47,030 nt of DNA from Flavobacterium psychroterrae (GTDB lineage Bacteria; Bacteroidota; Bacteroidia; Flavobacteriales; Flavobacteriaceae), in contig NZ_JAGYVZ010000031.1 in assembly GCF_018380615.1 (NCBI RefSeq), positions 1-47,030 of the forward strand. Direction: 5' to 3'. This document shows, piece by piece, positions 15,861-25,246 of the stretch (the stretch's first letter is position 1; each line of letters opens with the position of its first letter). The translations under genes and the position numbers were made by a program. Below the pieces are notes generated by a model. It was not told where the DNA came from. It saw only the letters and a list, made by a program, of their open reading frames with translations, and searched no databases.

Positions 15861-18800
15861 CTAAAAATTAAAATCAAAATCGAATGATACATTAGTTTCA
15901 AATTCCAATCTGGTATCAATTTCATTTAATTCCTGCAATGGTTTTTTTACTATTTCGCTCAACAGTTTTTCATATTTGAGCGCAATAATCTCTATTGTAC
16001 CAGCATCAAATAAATCACAATTATACTCGATTGTCCCTCTTAAAATACCGTTTGTTTCAAACAAGTTGAATAAAACAGGCATTTTTACATAGTTATTACG
16101 AACTGGATTTGAGGTTAGTTTTAAATCATTTAGAACAATATCTTCACGAGAAAACTCTATATCCTGATAGACTAACATTACGTCAAAAGGGGATTTAGGA
16201 AGCTTATCAAATAAAATATCCTGATGTCTGTCTATTTGAAAAATATCATTTTGAGTATTTTTAAGTAGATCAGAGAATGTTTGTGTAGGATTAATTGTTG
16301 TTCTAAGAATAAGCGTTTTAACAAACATTCCTATTTGATTATTTAATTCCGTGATTGTTCTGCCGGAATTTACTGTAGCAATACAAATATCATCATAATT
16401 TGAGTATTTATAAATTAACACATTTAACGACGCTGCCAAAACGGTGTAAAAAGTAACCTGAGTTTCAACTGCCAATTGTTTTAAAGCAGCTGTTAGCGTA
16501 CTTGTTAATTCAATTGAGTAATGATTCCCGTTTTGAGTATTGGTTTTAGCATCAAAGTCTCTTTCAAATGATTTTTTAGATGTATAAGCCTGAAGGTATT
16601 CTTTCCAGAATAATTCATTTTTACTATTATTGTCTTCTTGTGTTTTATTATACCACTCAGAATAATCCTTAAACTGGATTTTTGAACCTTGATTTTCCAA
16701 TAAGAAAACCTCATCGTCGAAATTGTAATTTTTAACAAATTCGTTAATTAAAATTTCTAATGACAAACCATCCATTACAATATGGTGCGTACAAAACAGT
16801 AACATATACTCATTTGAATTTACTGAGATAATCCTTACTCTTATTAGTAGATCTGTTTCTAAATTAAATAAAGTATGATTGAATTGCTCCACTTTTATTG
16901 CTGTTTTTTCTCCTTTTGTCTCTTCAACCTCAACTTTAAATATACTAGTATCAAAAGCATTAATTTTTTGATAAGGAATTCCATTTATTTCAGTAAAATT
17001 TGTCCTTAATACTTCATAATTTTGTATTATTTTATTTATTGCATTTTCAACCTTAGCTAAATTAATACTACCATTCGCCTTGTATGTAGCAAACATATTG
17101 TATGCAATAGAACCGCTTTGTTGTTGAGATGCTAACCAAATATTATATTGAGAATCTGTAAGTTTATAAAAATCCTTAAATTCAGCTACCGGCAAAACTA
17201 TATTTTGCTTTGGAGTAAGTGTATTTAAATAAGTGGCCAATGATGCAATTGTTGGATATTCGAAAATTGTTCTTATTGTAATATCAAATTGAGCAATACC
17301 GGTTGTTATCAATGTTATCAATCTGGTCGCATTTAAAGAATGCCCGCCAAGCGCAAAAAAATTATCATTGATACTTACAGGCTCAGTACTATTTAATATT
17401 TGTTGCCAATATGTTGAAAGTGTTTTTTCAAGTTGAGAAACCGGAGCCTTAAAATTATTTTCAGTAATATAATCATGAATGTTTAATTGGGATAAATTTT
17501 TCCTGTCAACTTTTTGATTTGGAGTCAACGGAATTGCTTCTAACTCAATGATAGCATTGGGAATCATATAATAGGGAAGATTCTTTTTTAAATCATCCAT
17601 TATTATTTCAACATCAATATTTTTGTCGTTTTTTACAATATAAGCTACCAAAAAAGATTCTTGTTCTATTGTTCTTTTTACAATTACAACGGCATCCTTA
17701 ATTGCCAATTGCTTATTTAAATGCGATTCAATATCTCCAAGCTCAATTCTATATCCTCTTATTTTAACCTGATTGTCATTTCTACCTAAAAATTCAATTT
17801 CTCCGCTTCTACTCCATTTTCCAACATCACCTGTATCATACATTAATGTGTTGGAAACAAAAGGATTTGCAATGAATTTTTCATTAGTCAATAGTGCATT
17901 TTTATAATATCCTTTGGCTAAACCATCACCGGCAATATAGATCGCGCCCGCCACTCCTACCGGCATTGGAGATAAATACTTATCCAGTATATAAAACTGC
18001 GTATTGTTTATTGGTTTTCCAATATTTGATGCATTTTCCGGAGATTCAATTTTTTTAACACTTGACCAGATTGTAGTTTCTGTTGGACCGTACATATTCC
18101 ATATTTCGCCAGTGCTGCTAATTAATTTTTTAGCTAATGTTTTGTTTAATAAATCTCCTCCGCATAAGGCTTTTAATTCTTTATCTCCTTTCCATTGAGC
18201 ATTAAACAACATTTGGTAAAAGCTTGGTGTAGCTTGTATTATTGTTGGCTTTATCTCATTGATTTTTTCAATAATTAAATTTGGATCTAATAAAACACTT
18301 TGATCAGCAATGTATAAAGTAGCTCCTGATATTAAAGGTCCAAAGAATTCTAATATCGAAATATCAAAAGAATATGTTGTTACAGAAAACAAAATATCTT
18401 TTGAGGTAATTCCCGGTTTGTTCTGCATGCTAATTAAGAAATTAAGCAATGACTGATGCCCAATTTTTACCCCTTTTGGGTTACCGGTTGAACCAGAAGT
18501 GTAAATTATATAGGCAGTATCCTGCGGCGAAATTGTTTTGGATAAAATTCCTTTAAAATTACTTATTCCTTCCCAAATGTCTTCGAGTGAAAGTATTGAG
18601 ACATCATCAAGCCCTTCTAATTCATAGCCTTTTTCCCTAATAAGCACTTTGCTTTTGCTATTGTTCACAATGTAAGACAATCTGTCTTTTGGGAAAGCAG
18701 GATCCAGCGGAATATATGATCTGCCGGATTTTAGTATTCCTAATAAAACCACCACCATATTTGCTGATCTTTCCAGTAAAACAGCAATTGGAGATTGATC

Positions 18801-20306
18801 GTGTTTACCATAAATACCAATAATTTGCTCTGTAAACTGACTGGATAATTTGTCAAGCTCTGAATATGAATATGACTGGTAATCATCTTTTAATGCTTCT
18901 TTACCGGGAAAACACTTTACCTGTTCTTCAAACAAATTTATAACTGTTTTATCCGTAGGATAATCAAAACCCGTTTTATTAAAATCGACTAAGATATTTG
19001 ATCTTTCTTCTTTGGAGAGATATGAAAGTTCGTTTATTTTTTTATATGGATGCAGCACAACATCTTCAAGTAGATTTTGAAAGTGATTTGTAACCTGCGA
19101 AATTCCTTGTTCATCAAAATAATTCAGATTGTAGTCAAAATCTATTTTTACATCGTCACTCTCATCAAACTCCCTTATATAAATAGCCAAAGGAACACGC
19201 TCAGATTGGTGTGTTAACGGAATTACCTGGGTTGTTGTATCTAGAAAATTGTTTGAATAATTTTGTTTTTCATAAGAAAGCATAATATTAAAAACTCTTT
19301 CTTTTTCTTTAAAATTATTAAGTTCCTGAAAAAGCTTACCCAAAGGAAATCTTTGATGACGATAATCATTACGCAATTGATTTTTTAATTCCTCCATTAA
19401 ATTTGTAAAACCAGACTCAAAATCTAATTTTATTCTTAATGGCGAAACTCCCATAAATAACCCAACCGTTTTTTTATACTTAGATTTACTTCTGTTTAAA
19501 ACAGGTAAACCAATTGCAAAATCATTATTATGGTGTTTTCTTCCAAAGTAAGCATAAAAAGCTGCTAAAAGTAAGTGAAAAGTCGATACCTTGTTTTCAA
19601 TCGCCAATACATTCAGCTGATTATAAAAGTCTCTTTTTATTATCAATTCTTTACGGCTGCTTCTGTTTGTTAAGTCATTATCATTAAGCTTACTAAACAA
19701 ATTTTCAGGTAAAACATTAAATTTATTTTTCCAATATAATTTATCGTTTGTAAAGGCATCTGAATTTTGATATTCACTATCATCTTCAATAAAATCCTGA
19801 TATTTAAACGACTGGTGTTCTTGTATTTCTCCAAATTCAAAAATTTCGTTATAGTTTTGAACCAATCGCTGAAACATCAACGAAGTTCCCCAGCCATCAG
19901 TAATGATGTGGTGGTAAACAGAAAATAAATAATGATAATCCTGTTTTACTTTAACCAAAGTAAAAACATACAAAAACTGCTCTCCAAATAAATCAAAGGG
20001 TTTGATAAATTCATTCTGCATATAAAGAGATGCTTCTTTTATTGGGTCTTTACAATTTGAAAAATCTACAAAACCCAATTCTGAAGAATGCTCTTCTGTA
20101 ATTTTTACTTTTATATCTTCTTGTTCTTTAGTAAACGTAGTTCTGTATGCATCATGTTGATTAATTAATGATACGTAGGCTTTTTTCAATATCGAAATAT
20201 CTATTATTCCCTTAATTCTAATTTTTGCTCCAATATTATATATCGGTTCATAAGGATGTAATTCCTGATCGTAATAAATATCTTGTTGAGGAAGTGTTAG
20301 TTTCAT
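15861..20306 (-). CDS. Nonribosomal peptide synthetase, C-A(Gly)-T-C
   Basis: This 1481-residue synthetase has, in order: a condensation domain (1 to about 440, HHIITDG at 132-138), an adenylation domain (about 455-950, TSGSTGNPKGV, MYGPTETTIW), a carrier domain (Ser990 in GGHSL), and a second condensation domain (about 1040-1470, HHIVMDG at 1174-1180). The pocket residues read by eye give DILQLGMIWK, close to the standard glycine code. The start, LTLPQQDIYYDQ, has a shape seen in some starter or acyl-type C domains. It ends in a C domain with an intact active site and has no thioesterase. The gene lies 63 bp after the exporter, apart from the other NRPS genes. Whether it initiates or terminates synthesis is open. 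Confidence 0.93.
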   Translation of the reverse strand: MKLTLPQQDIYYDQELHPYEPIYNIGAKIRIKGIIDISILKKAYVSLINQHDAYRTTFTKEQEDIKVKITEEHSSELGFVDFSNCKDPIKEASLYMQNEFIKPFDLFGEQFLYVFTLVKVKQDYHYLFSVYHHIITDGWGTSLMFQRLVQNYNEIFEFGEIQEHQSFKYQDFIEDDSEYQNSDAFTNDKLYWKNKFNVLPENLFSKLNDNDLTNRSSRKELIIKRDFYNQLNVLAIENKVSTFHLLLAAFYAYFGRKHHNNDFAIGLPVLNRSKSKYKKTVGLFMGVSPLRIKLDFESGFTNLMEELKNQLRNDYRHQRFPLGKLFQELNNFKEKERVFNIMLSYEKQNYSNNFLDTTTQVIPLTHQSERVPLAIYIREFDESDDVKIDFDYNLNYFDEQGISQVTNHFQNLLEDVVLHPYKKINELSYLSKEERSNILVDFNKTGFDYPTDKTVINLFEEQVKCFPGKEALKDDYQSYSYSELDKLSSQFTEQIIGIYGKHDQSPIAVLLERSANMVVVLLGILKSGRSYIPLDPAFPKDRLSYIVNNSKSKVLIREKGYELEGLDDVSILSLEDIWEGISNFKGILSKTISPQDTAYIIYTSGSTGNPKGVKIGHQSLLNFLISMQNKPGITSKDILFSVTTYSFDISILEFFGPLISGATLYIADQSVLLDPNLIIEKINEIKPTIIQATPSFYQMLFNAQWKGDKELKALCGGDLLNKTLAKKLISSTGEIWNMYGPTETTIWSSVKKIESPENASNIGKPINNTQFYILDKYLSPMPVGVAGAIYIAGDGLAKGYYKNALLTNEKFIANPFVSNTLMYDTGDVGKWSRSGEIEFLGRNDNQVKIRGYRIELGDIESHLNKQLAIKDAVVIVKRTIEQESFLVAYIVKNDKNIDVEIIMDDLKKNLPYYMIPNAIIELEAIPLTPNQKVDRKNLSQLNIHDYITENNFKAPVSQLEKTLSTYWQQILNSTEPVSINDNFFALGGHSLNATRLITLITTGIAQFDITIRTIFEYPTIASLATYLNTLTPKQNIVLPVAEFKDFYKLTDSQYNIWLASQQQSGSIAYNMFATYKANGSINLAKVENAINKIIQNYEVLRTNFTEINGIPYQKINAFDTSIFKVEVEETKGEKTAIKVEQFNHTLFNLETDLLIRVRIISVNSNEYMLLFCTHHIVMDGLSLEILINEFVKNYNFDDEVFLLENQGSKIQFKDYSEWYNKTQEDNNSKNELFWKEYLQAYTSKKSFERDFDAKTNTQNGNHYSIELTSTLTAALKQLAVETQVTFYTVLAASLNVLIYKYSNYDDICIATVNSGRTITELNNQIGMFVKTLILRTTINPTQTFSDLLKNTQNDIFQIDRHQDILFDKLPKSPFDVMLVYQDIEFSREDIVLNDLKLTSNPVRNNYVKMPVLFNLFETNGILRGTIEYNCDLFDAGTIEIIALKYEKLLSEIVKKPLQELNEIDTRLEFETNVSFDFDFNF

Positions 20307-20369
20307 AGCTGTTTGGTAATTATTTGATATTAAATGGGTACTATTTGCAAAACATGAATCGACTCATAA

Positions 20370-22037
20370 CTAACTTTTTACTTCATTATACCATAAACTT
20401 TCTGTCCCCAGCAAATCTTCTTCTACTCTAAAATCTTTTACTATCTTACCATAATCAAACTTTATTATTCTGTCTGCATGTTTAAAGTAAGCATCATCAT
20501 GAGTAACAGCAATGATTGTTTTTCCTTCCTCTTTTAATTTAGGAAGCAGGTTTTCATAAAAATATTTTCTAAAATGCGGATCCTGATCTGCTGCCCATTC
20601 ATCGAGAACTAAAATTGGTTTGTTCTCTAATAATGCCAGAATTAATGACATTCGCTTACTTTGTCCTTTAGAAAAATTTCTTCTCGCCGCATTTTCAGTG
20701 TCATCTGCTACGATATTATCCAACTCCATTATTTTTAATAATTCCTGGTATCTTTTATTATTTTCTAGTGAATAATTATCATAATTGTTAGAATAAATAT
20801 AATTATCTGTAAAAACTGCTGCTATTAAATCCTGAATTTTCGTGTTTTCATTAAATGCTTTTCCATCTCTTAAAATACTTCCTTTGCTTGGCTCATACAA
20901 TCCGGTAAGAATATTTATGAAGGTACTTTTACCACTACCGTTGCCACCTATCACAAAAATTGTTTCTCCTTTATTAAGGGAAAGATTAACTGGCCCTAAC
21001 TGAAAAGTTTTTTCTGTAGAATCTATTTCGGAATTAACTTGATAACTAAAATGTATATTTTCAAAATCAAGTACATTGAAATCAATTGTCTGTATACTTT
21101 CAGGATTTGGGTCCGGCTTATTGACTGAATTTATTTCAAAATCTTTTAAAAATTCAGTGATTCTTTTTTTACCTACAAACAACCTTGTATAAGATCTTTG
21201 CATGTTAATTAAATTATTGATAGGTCCTGAAATAAACATTAAAATCATTACATAAGTTATTACATCTTCCTGTTTTAAAAATCCAAATACGGGAAGTACA
21301 AAAAGAATGATAGCAATGACAAAATACAACCCATATTGGCTAATTAGATTTATGGAAAGGAAAACGAAATTAACGTTGAAATCGAGTTTTTTTGCTGATT
21401 CCCTGTTAGGTGCCAAGAAATTATTCATAAGATTTTCATTTCTGTATGAGCTTAATTTCAAGCCTTTAAAACCCTTTATTACGTCTTCGACATATTTAAA
21501 ATAGTATTCATTATACTTTCTTAGCTTGTTAACGTAAGGTGCCATTTTATTAATTACGAAAAAATAAATAAAGGCAACCACTGCTATCAGGATTATAACT
21601 ATTGTTGCTGATGTAGCTGATAGTGTATATAAATACAGTACACATAACAGTAACATTAAAACCGAATTAAATGTATGGGTTACAATTTCCGGCAAAGCCG
21701 AAAAAACCCTTAAATCTTCAATCGTTGTGTAAAATCTTTGTGTCCCCAATCTTTCTAAAGTTTGTAATGGGGCTTTGAGTATCTTATTAAAAATTAATTT
21801 TTCATTTGTATAGAGAATATCGTACGTTATTTTATTTAACCATTTCTGGAAAACTATATTAAGTAAATAGGTATATACAATTATAGAAACAAAGACAATA
21901 CCCATATAATTGTTTTGAAATTCAGCATTTCCTGAAATGGTATTGTTAATAATATATATAATTCCGAAACTTAAAATAGCATTAAAAAATGCGTAAAAAA
22001 TTATATATATAAGCTCTTTAAATTTTATTTTAAACAT
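20370..22037 (-). CDS. Cyclic peptide export ABC transporter (SyrD/PvdE type)
   Basis: This 555-residue half-transporter has about six membrane helices (1 to about 280) fused to an ATPase domain. The Walker A is GGNGSGKST (364-372). The signature motif is the family variant FSKGQSKR, and the Walker B runs into DEWAADQDPHFRKYFYE. That block is diagnostic of the cyclic peptide/siderophore exporters SyrD and PvdE. It would move the finished or nearly finished NRPS product from cytoplasm to periplasm, probably as a homodimer. It starts six bases after the thioesterase gene. Residues LPKLKEEGKTIIAVTHDD give the H-loop. Confidence 0.93.
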   Translation of the reverse strand: MFKIKFKELIYIIFYAFFNAILSFGIIYIINNTISGNAEFQNNYMGIVFVSIIVYTYLLNIVFQKWLNKITYDILYTNEKLIFNKILKAPLQTLERLGTQRFYTTIEDLRVFSALPEIVTHTFNSVLMLLLCVLYLYTLSATSATIVIILIAVVAFIYFFVINKMAPYVNKLRKYNEYYFKYVEDVIKGFKGLKLSSYRNENLMNNFLAPNRESAKKLDFNVNFVFLSINLISQYGLYFVIAIILFVLPVFGFLKQEDVITYVMILMFISGPINNLINMQRSYTRLFVGKKRITEFLKDFEINSVNKPDPNPESIQTIDFNVLDFENIHFSYQVNSEIDSTEKTFQLGPVNLSLNKGETIFVIGGNGSGKSTFINILTGLYEPSKGSILRDGKAFNENTKIQDLIAAVFTDNYIYSNNYDNYSLENNKRYQELLKIMELDNIVADDTENAARRNFSKGQSKRMSLILALLENKPILVLDEWAADQDPHFRKYFYENLLPKLKEEGKTIIAVTHDDAYFKHADRIIKFDYGKIVKDFRVEEDLLGTESLWYNEVKS

Positions 22038-22043
22038 TTGTAT

Positions 22044-22745
22044 TTATTTAGTTATCAAGTTTTCAGAATTGTTCGTAATTGTATTTAACAATTCAAGAGG
22101 GTGATCATAAATAAAAAAATGATTTCCTTTAAGAATTGTAGATTCAAAATCACTGCTGGTAAAATTTTTCCAGTTTTCGATTTTGTCGCTTGTTTTTTCT
22201 TCACTGCCCATAATTGCATGGATTGGTATATTTATCTGTATTCCTTTTTCAGAAAAAAAATGTTTTTCAATACACTCAAAATCAGCACGCATAATTGGAC
22301 TGAAATAATTGTATAAATCATTGTTTTCAAGTACTTCAGATGGCATACCTCCTAGTTCTTTAAGTTCTTTTTTAAACTCAAAATCATCCAGCAAATAGCG
22401 AATAATAGTTTGTTCTTTTTTGACTCCGGGACCTGCATTACCAGAAACTATTAATTTAAGAGGAGCATCTCCTGCAGCTTCTAATTTTGCTGCAACCGAA
22501 AGTGCTAATGTTGCTCCCATACTATGTCCGTAGATCAGGTAAGGCTTTCCGTTCCTGAGAAGCCTTATCTGATTACAATAATCGTTTATCGCGTCTTCTT
22601 TATTTTTAATTAATTCTTCGTGATATCTTTTACCGCGTCCAGGAAGCTCAAGAGGTATAAAATCAATACCTTTTCGTAAGTTCTTTTTTAAAAAATCAAA
22701 CGAATAAACACTACCGCCGGCAAAGTGTAATAAAAATAATTGCAT
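22044..22745 (-). CDS. Type II thioesterase
   Basis: This 233-residue alpha/beta hydrolase is of the editing thioesterase type found with NRPS clusters. It has LFLLHFAGGS at the start, PLELPGRGKRYHE (31-43), the nucleophile S75 in YGHSMGAT, and a C-terminal histidine in KGNHFFIYDHP. Such enzymes free blocked carrier domains by hydrolysing mis-loaded short acyl groups. As no integrated thioesterase is seen in the visible NRPS proteins, it might also take part in release. It is 30 bp after the receptor gene and six bases before the exporter gene. Confidence 0.93.
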   Translation of the reverse strand: MQLFLLHFAGGSVYSFDFLKKNLRKGIDFIPLELPGRGKRYHEELIKNKEDAINDYCNQIRLLRNGKPYLIYGHSMGATLALSVAAKLEAAGDAPLKLIVSGNAGPGVKKEQTIIRYLLDDFEFKKELKELGGMPSEVLENNDLYNYFSPIMRADFECIEKHFFSEKGIQINIPIHAIMGSEEKTSDKIENWKNFTSSDFESTILKGNHFFIYDHPLELLNTITNNSENLITK

Positions 22746-22775
22746 AAACTGATTGTTTAAAAAGACTATAACCTT

Positions 22776-25172
22776 TTAATTTCTGTTACTTTCTTTTATG
22801 GTTCTCTCTTTAAATTGTTTTTCGGCAAAACGATATAAAATTGTCAGGTAAAATCGCTGTGCATTTCTATTTGAATTTCTATTTAAAATATAACTTTCAT
22901 TTGTAGTTACCTGTTTCTGTACTCTGGAGTCCAGCACATTACTAGCATTTAAGCCAATTGTCATTTTATTAGACAGCAAACTTTTATTTAGAGTTATGTT
23001 TAAATAATGTAGTGATGCAGTTACTGTTTGCGCATTTTTGTTTTCTCCCTGGTAATCAAAAAATCCCTGAATATTAAAATCCTTTGGAAGTTTTACCTGA
23101 GCTCTAAATTGAATTTGCCAAAATTGATTAGAAAAATCAAAATTTTGATCTTCATAGAAACCTTCCTGCGAAAATTTGTAATAATTAAAACTTGAGTATA
23201 AACTTAATCGCTTTATAGGAGAGTAATTGATGGATGTTTCAAATCCATATCTGTCCTCTAAATCTAAATTCACAACCTGAACCGTAAATGAATTTTCGCC
23301 AGTTTTAGCAATATAATCCTGGAAAAAATCTGTGGTTCTATGGTAATAAACCGAAGCATTTATAGATACTTTTTCGAAATTTTTGTTTCCGGAAAGCTCA
23401 TATGCATCTGTGTAGGATGGGTTTAAATCAGGATTACCAATATATTGATACGTAAAGTCTTTTATCTCATTAAAAGGATTTAAATCTAATATAGACGGCC
23501 TGTTAATTCTTCTGCTATAGCTCAATTGCGTTCCCAGTTTCTCAGAAAAATTATACCCAAAATGTGCTGTAGGAAACAGCCCATTATAATTAATGTCTTT
23601 CGTGAAAACTTTGTTTACATCACTAATTTTAACAGATGTATACTCGTCTCTTAACCCTAAGAGATAGGTAAATTTTCCCATTTCACTACCATATTGAGCG
23701 TAACCAGCACCAATTGTTTCTTTGTAATCAACATCATTATCCAGACCCTGATAAACTAACCATTGATCAGTTTCAAAAGTTTCTGCTAAGTACTTGTTAT
23801 TTACCGTGCGATGCTCGCCTTTAAGTCCTGTTTCAAATTTCCCTTTCAGTTTTATTGGCGTAATATAATCTGTTTGTAAAACAAAATCTTTATTACCATT
23901 TTTACTGTTAGTTCTCAATTGTTGAGAAGTAGCAATTGTTGGATAAACCTGTTCTGTCAAAATGTTCCAGTCTTTTGTACTATCCCAAAAGTCATATTGA
24001 AAATCTATTGTGAACTTTCTGTCTTTCTTGTCAAAAGTTCTTAAATAATTCATTTCAACCTGATTATAGCTTCTGTTTTCTTTTGACTTCCCTGTCCTCA
24101 ACAATCCGTTGTCTAATTTATTATTAATAAAATAATCATAATTTATAACTGATTTATCACTATCATTTGTATGATTAATATTGTAAGCCAGCGTAAATGT
24201 TTCTTTACTATTAAAAGAGTAATCCAGCCCACCATAAAACAATTGCCCGTCATCGTGTCGGTTTTCTTTTTCAACCTGATTTAAATTTGTATTTGCATTT
24301 GTTGTAGAGGCTTGACTAGATGTATATCTACCCAAATAGTCTGTATAACGGTTCCCTACAGTGGCAAAAAAATTAAGTTTCTCTGCTTTATAATTAATTG
24401 ATCCTCCAATTCTGGAATCAATAGGAACACCGTATCTTAAAGAAACCTGACCGTTTATCCCTTCTTTTTTATTCTTTTTTAATATAATATTTAATATCCC
24501 TGCTGAACCTGTTGATTGATAACTGGCAGACGGATTTGTTATGACTTCTATACTTTCAATATTAATGGCCGGAATTTGATCTAATGCATTGTTTAATGTA
24601 AGTCCGGATTGTCTTCCGTTTATCAATATGGTTACATTAGCATTCCCTCTTAAACTAACTTGTCCGCTAACGTCAACGGAAACTGATGGTATATTTTCCA
24701 GTATATCTAAAGCAGAATTACTTTGTGCAAGAATATCTTTCCCTACATTAAATACTTTTTTATCTCTTTTAAATGAAACCGAACTTTTTTCGCCTACAAC
24801 GACAACCTCTGCAAGAACGGTAGTATTTACTTCTAATTTTACAATTCCCAGATTAAACTTTTTATTTGATTCATCTAAAATTATTTGCTTAGAAAATGTA
24901 TTATAATTAGTATAACTTACTTCTATAATCAATTTCTTCAAAGGAACATTTTCAATTTTAAACTCGCCATTTTCACCGCTTATTCCTCCTAAAATGATTT
25001 TCTTATTTTCATCCAGAATAGTAACATTGGCAAAAGGTAGTGGTTCAGATTTTTCATCTAAAACTTTACCTGAAAGAACTCCTTTAAAATTTGCTTGAGC
25101 TTGGGCTTTTACTAAAAAACATAAAAAAAGTAGTATTGAAAAACAACTTTTAAATTTAATTCTTATTTTCAT
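22776..25172 (-). CDS. TonB-dependent receptor, outer membrane beta-barrel family
   Basis: This 798-residue outer membrane protein has a signal peptide (about 1-26, ending KAQAQA) and a carboxypeptidase-like regulatory beta-sandwich (SGKVLDEKSEPLPFANVTIL, about 33-110). A plug follows (about 125-235, LAQSNSALDILENIPSVSVD, GQVSLRGNANVTILINGRQS). A long barrel with repeated amphipathic strands ends in FYLTILYRFAEKQ. It belongs to the Bacteroidetes OMP_b-brl_3-like receptors rather than the SusC group, and no SusD is present. In the middle of a biosynthetic operon with an exporter, it most likely takes up the peptide or a metal complex of it. The ligand cannot be read from the sequence. Confidence 0.9.
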   Translation of the reverse strand: MKIRIKFKSCFSILLFLCFLVKAQAQANFKGVLSGKVLDEKSEPLPFANVTILDENKKIILGGISGENGEFKIENVPLKKLIIEVSYTNYNTFSKQIILDESNKKFNLGIVKLEVNTTVLAEVVVVGEKSSVSFKRDKKVFNVGKDILAQSNSALDILENIPSVSVDVSGQVSLRGNANVTILINGRQSGLTLNNALDQIPAINIESIEVITNPSASYQSTGSAGILNIILKKNKKEGINGQVSLRYGVPIDSRIGGSINYKAEKLNFFATVGNRYTDYLGRYTSSQASTTNANTNLNQVEKENRHDDGQLFYGGLDYSFNSKETFTLAYNINHTNDSDKSVINYDYFINNKLDNGLLRTGKSKENRSYNQVEMNYLRTFDKKDRKFTIDFQYDFWDSTKDWNILTEQVYPTIATSQQLRTNSKNGNKDFVLQTDYITPIKLKGKFETGLKGEHRTVNNKYLAETFETDQWLVYQGLDNDVDYKETIGAGYAQYGSEMGKFTYLLGLRDEYTSVKISDVNKVFTKDINYNGLFPTAHFGYNFSEKLGTQLSYSRRINRPSILDLNPFNEIKDFTYQYIGNPDLNPSYTDAYELSGNKNFEKVSINASVYYHRTTDFFQDYIAKTGENSFTVQVVNLDLEDRYGFETSINYSPIKRLSLYSSFNYYKFSQEGFYEDQNFDFSNQFWQIQFRAQVKLPKDFNIQGFFDYQGENKNAQTVTASLHYLNITLNKSLLSNKMTIGLNASNVLDSRVQKQVTTNESYILNRNSNRNAQRFYLTILYRFAEKQFKERTIKESNRN

Positions 25173-25246
25173 TTTTGATATTTAATTTATAAATAATACT
25201 TTGAAGAATGATGTTACACATTAAAAGGCTAACGCTTCAAAATGAT

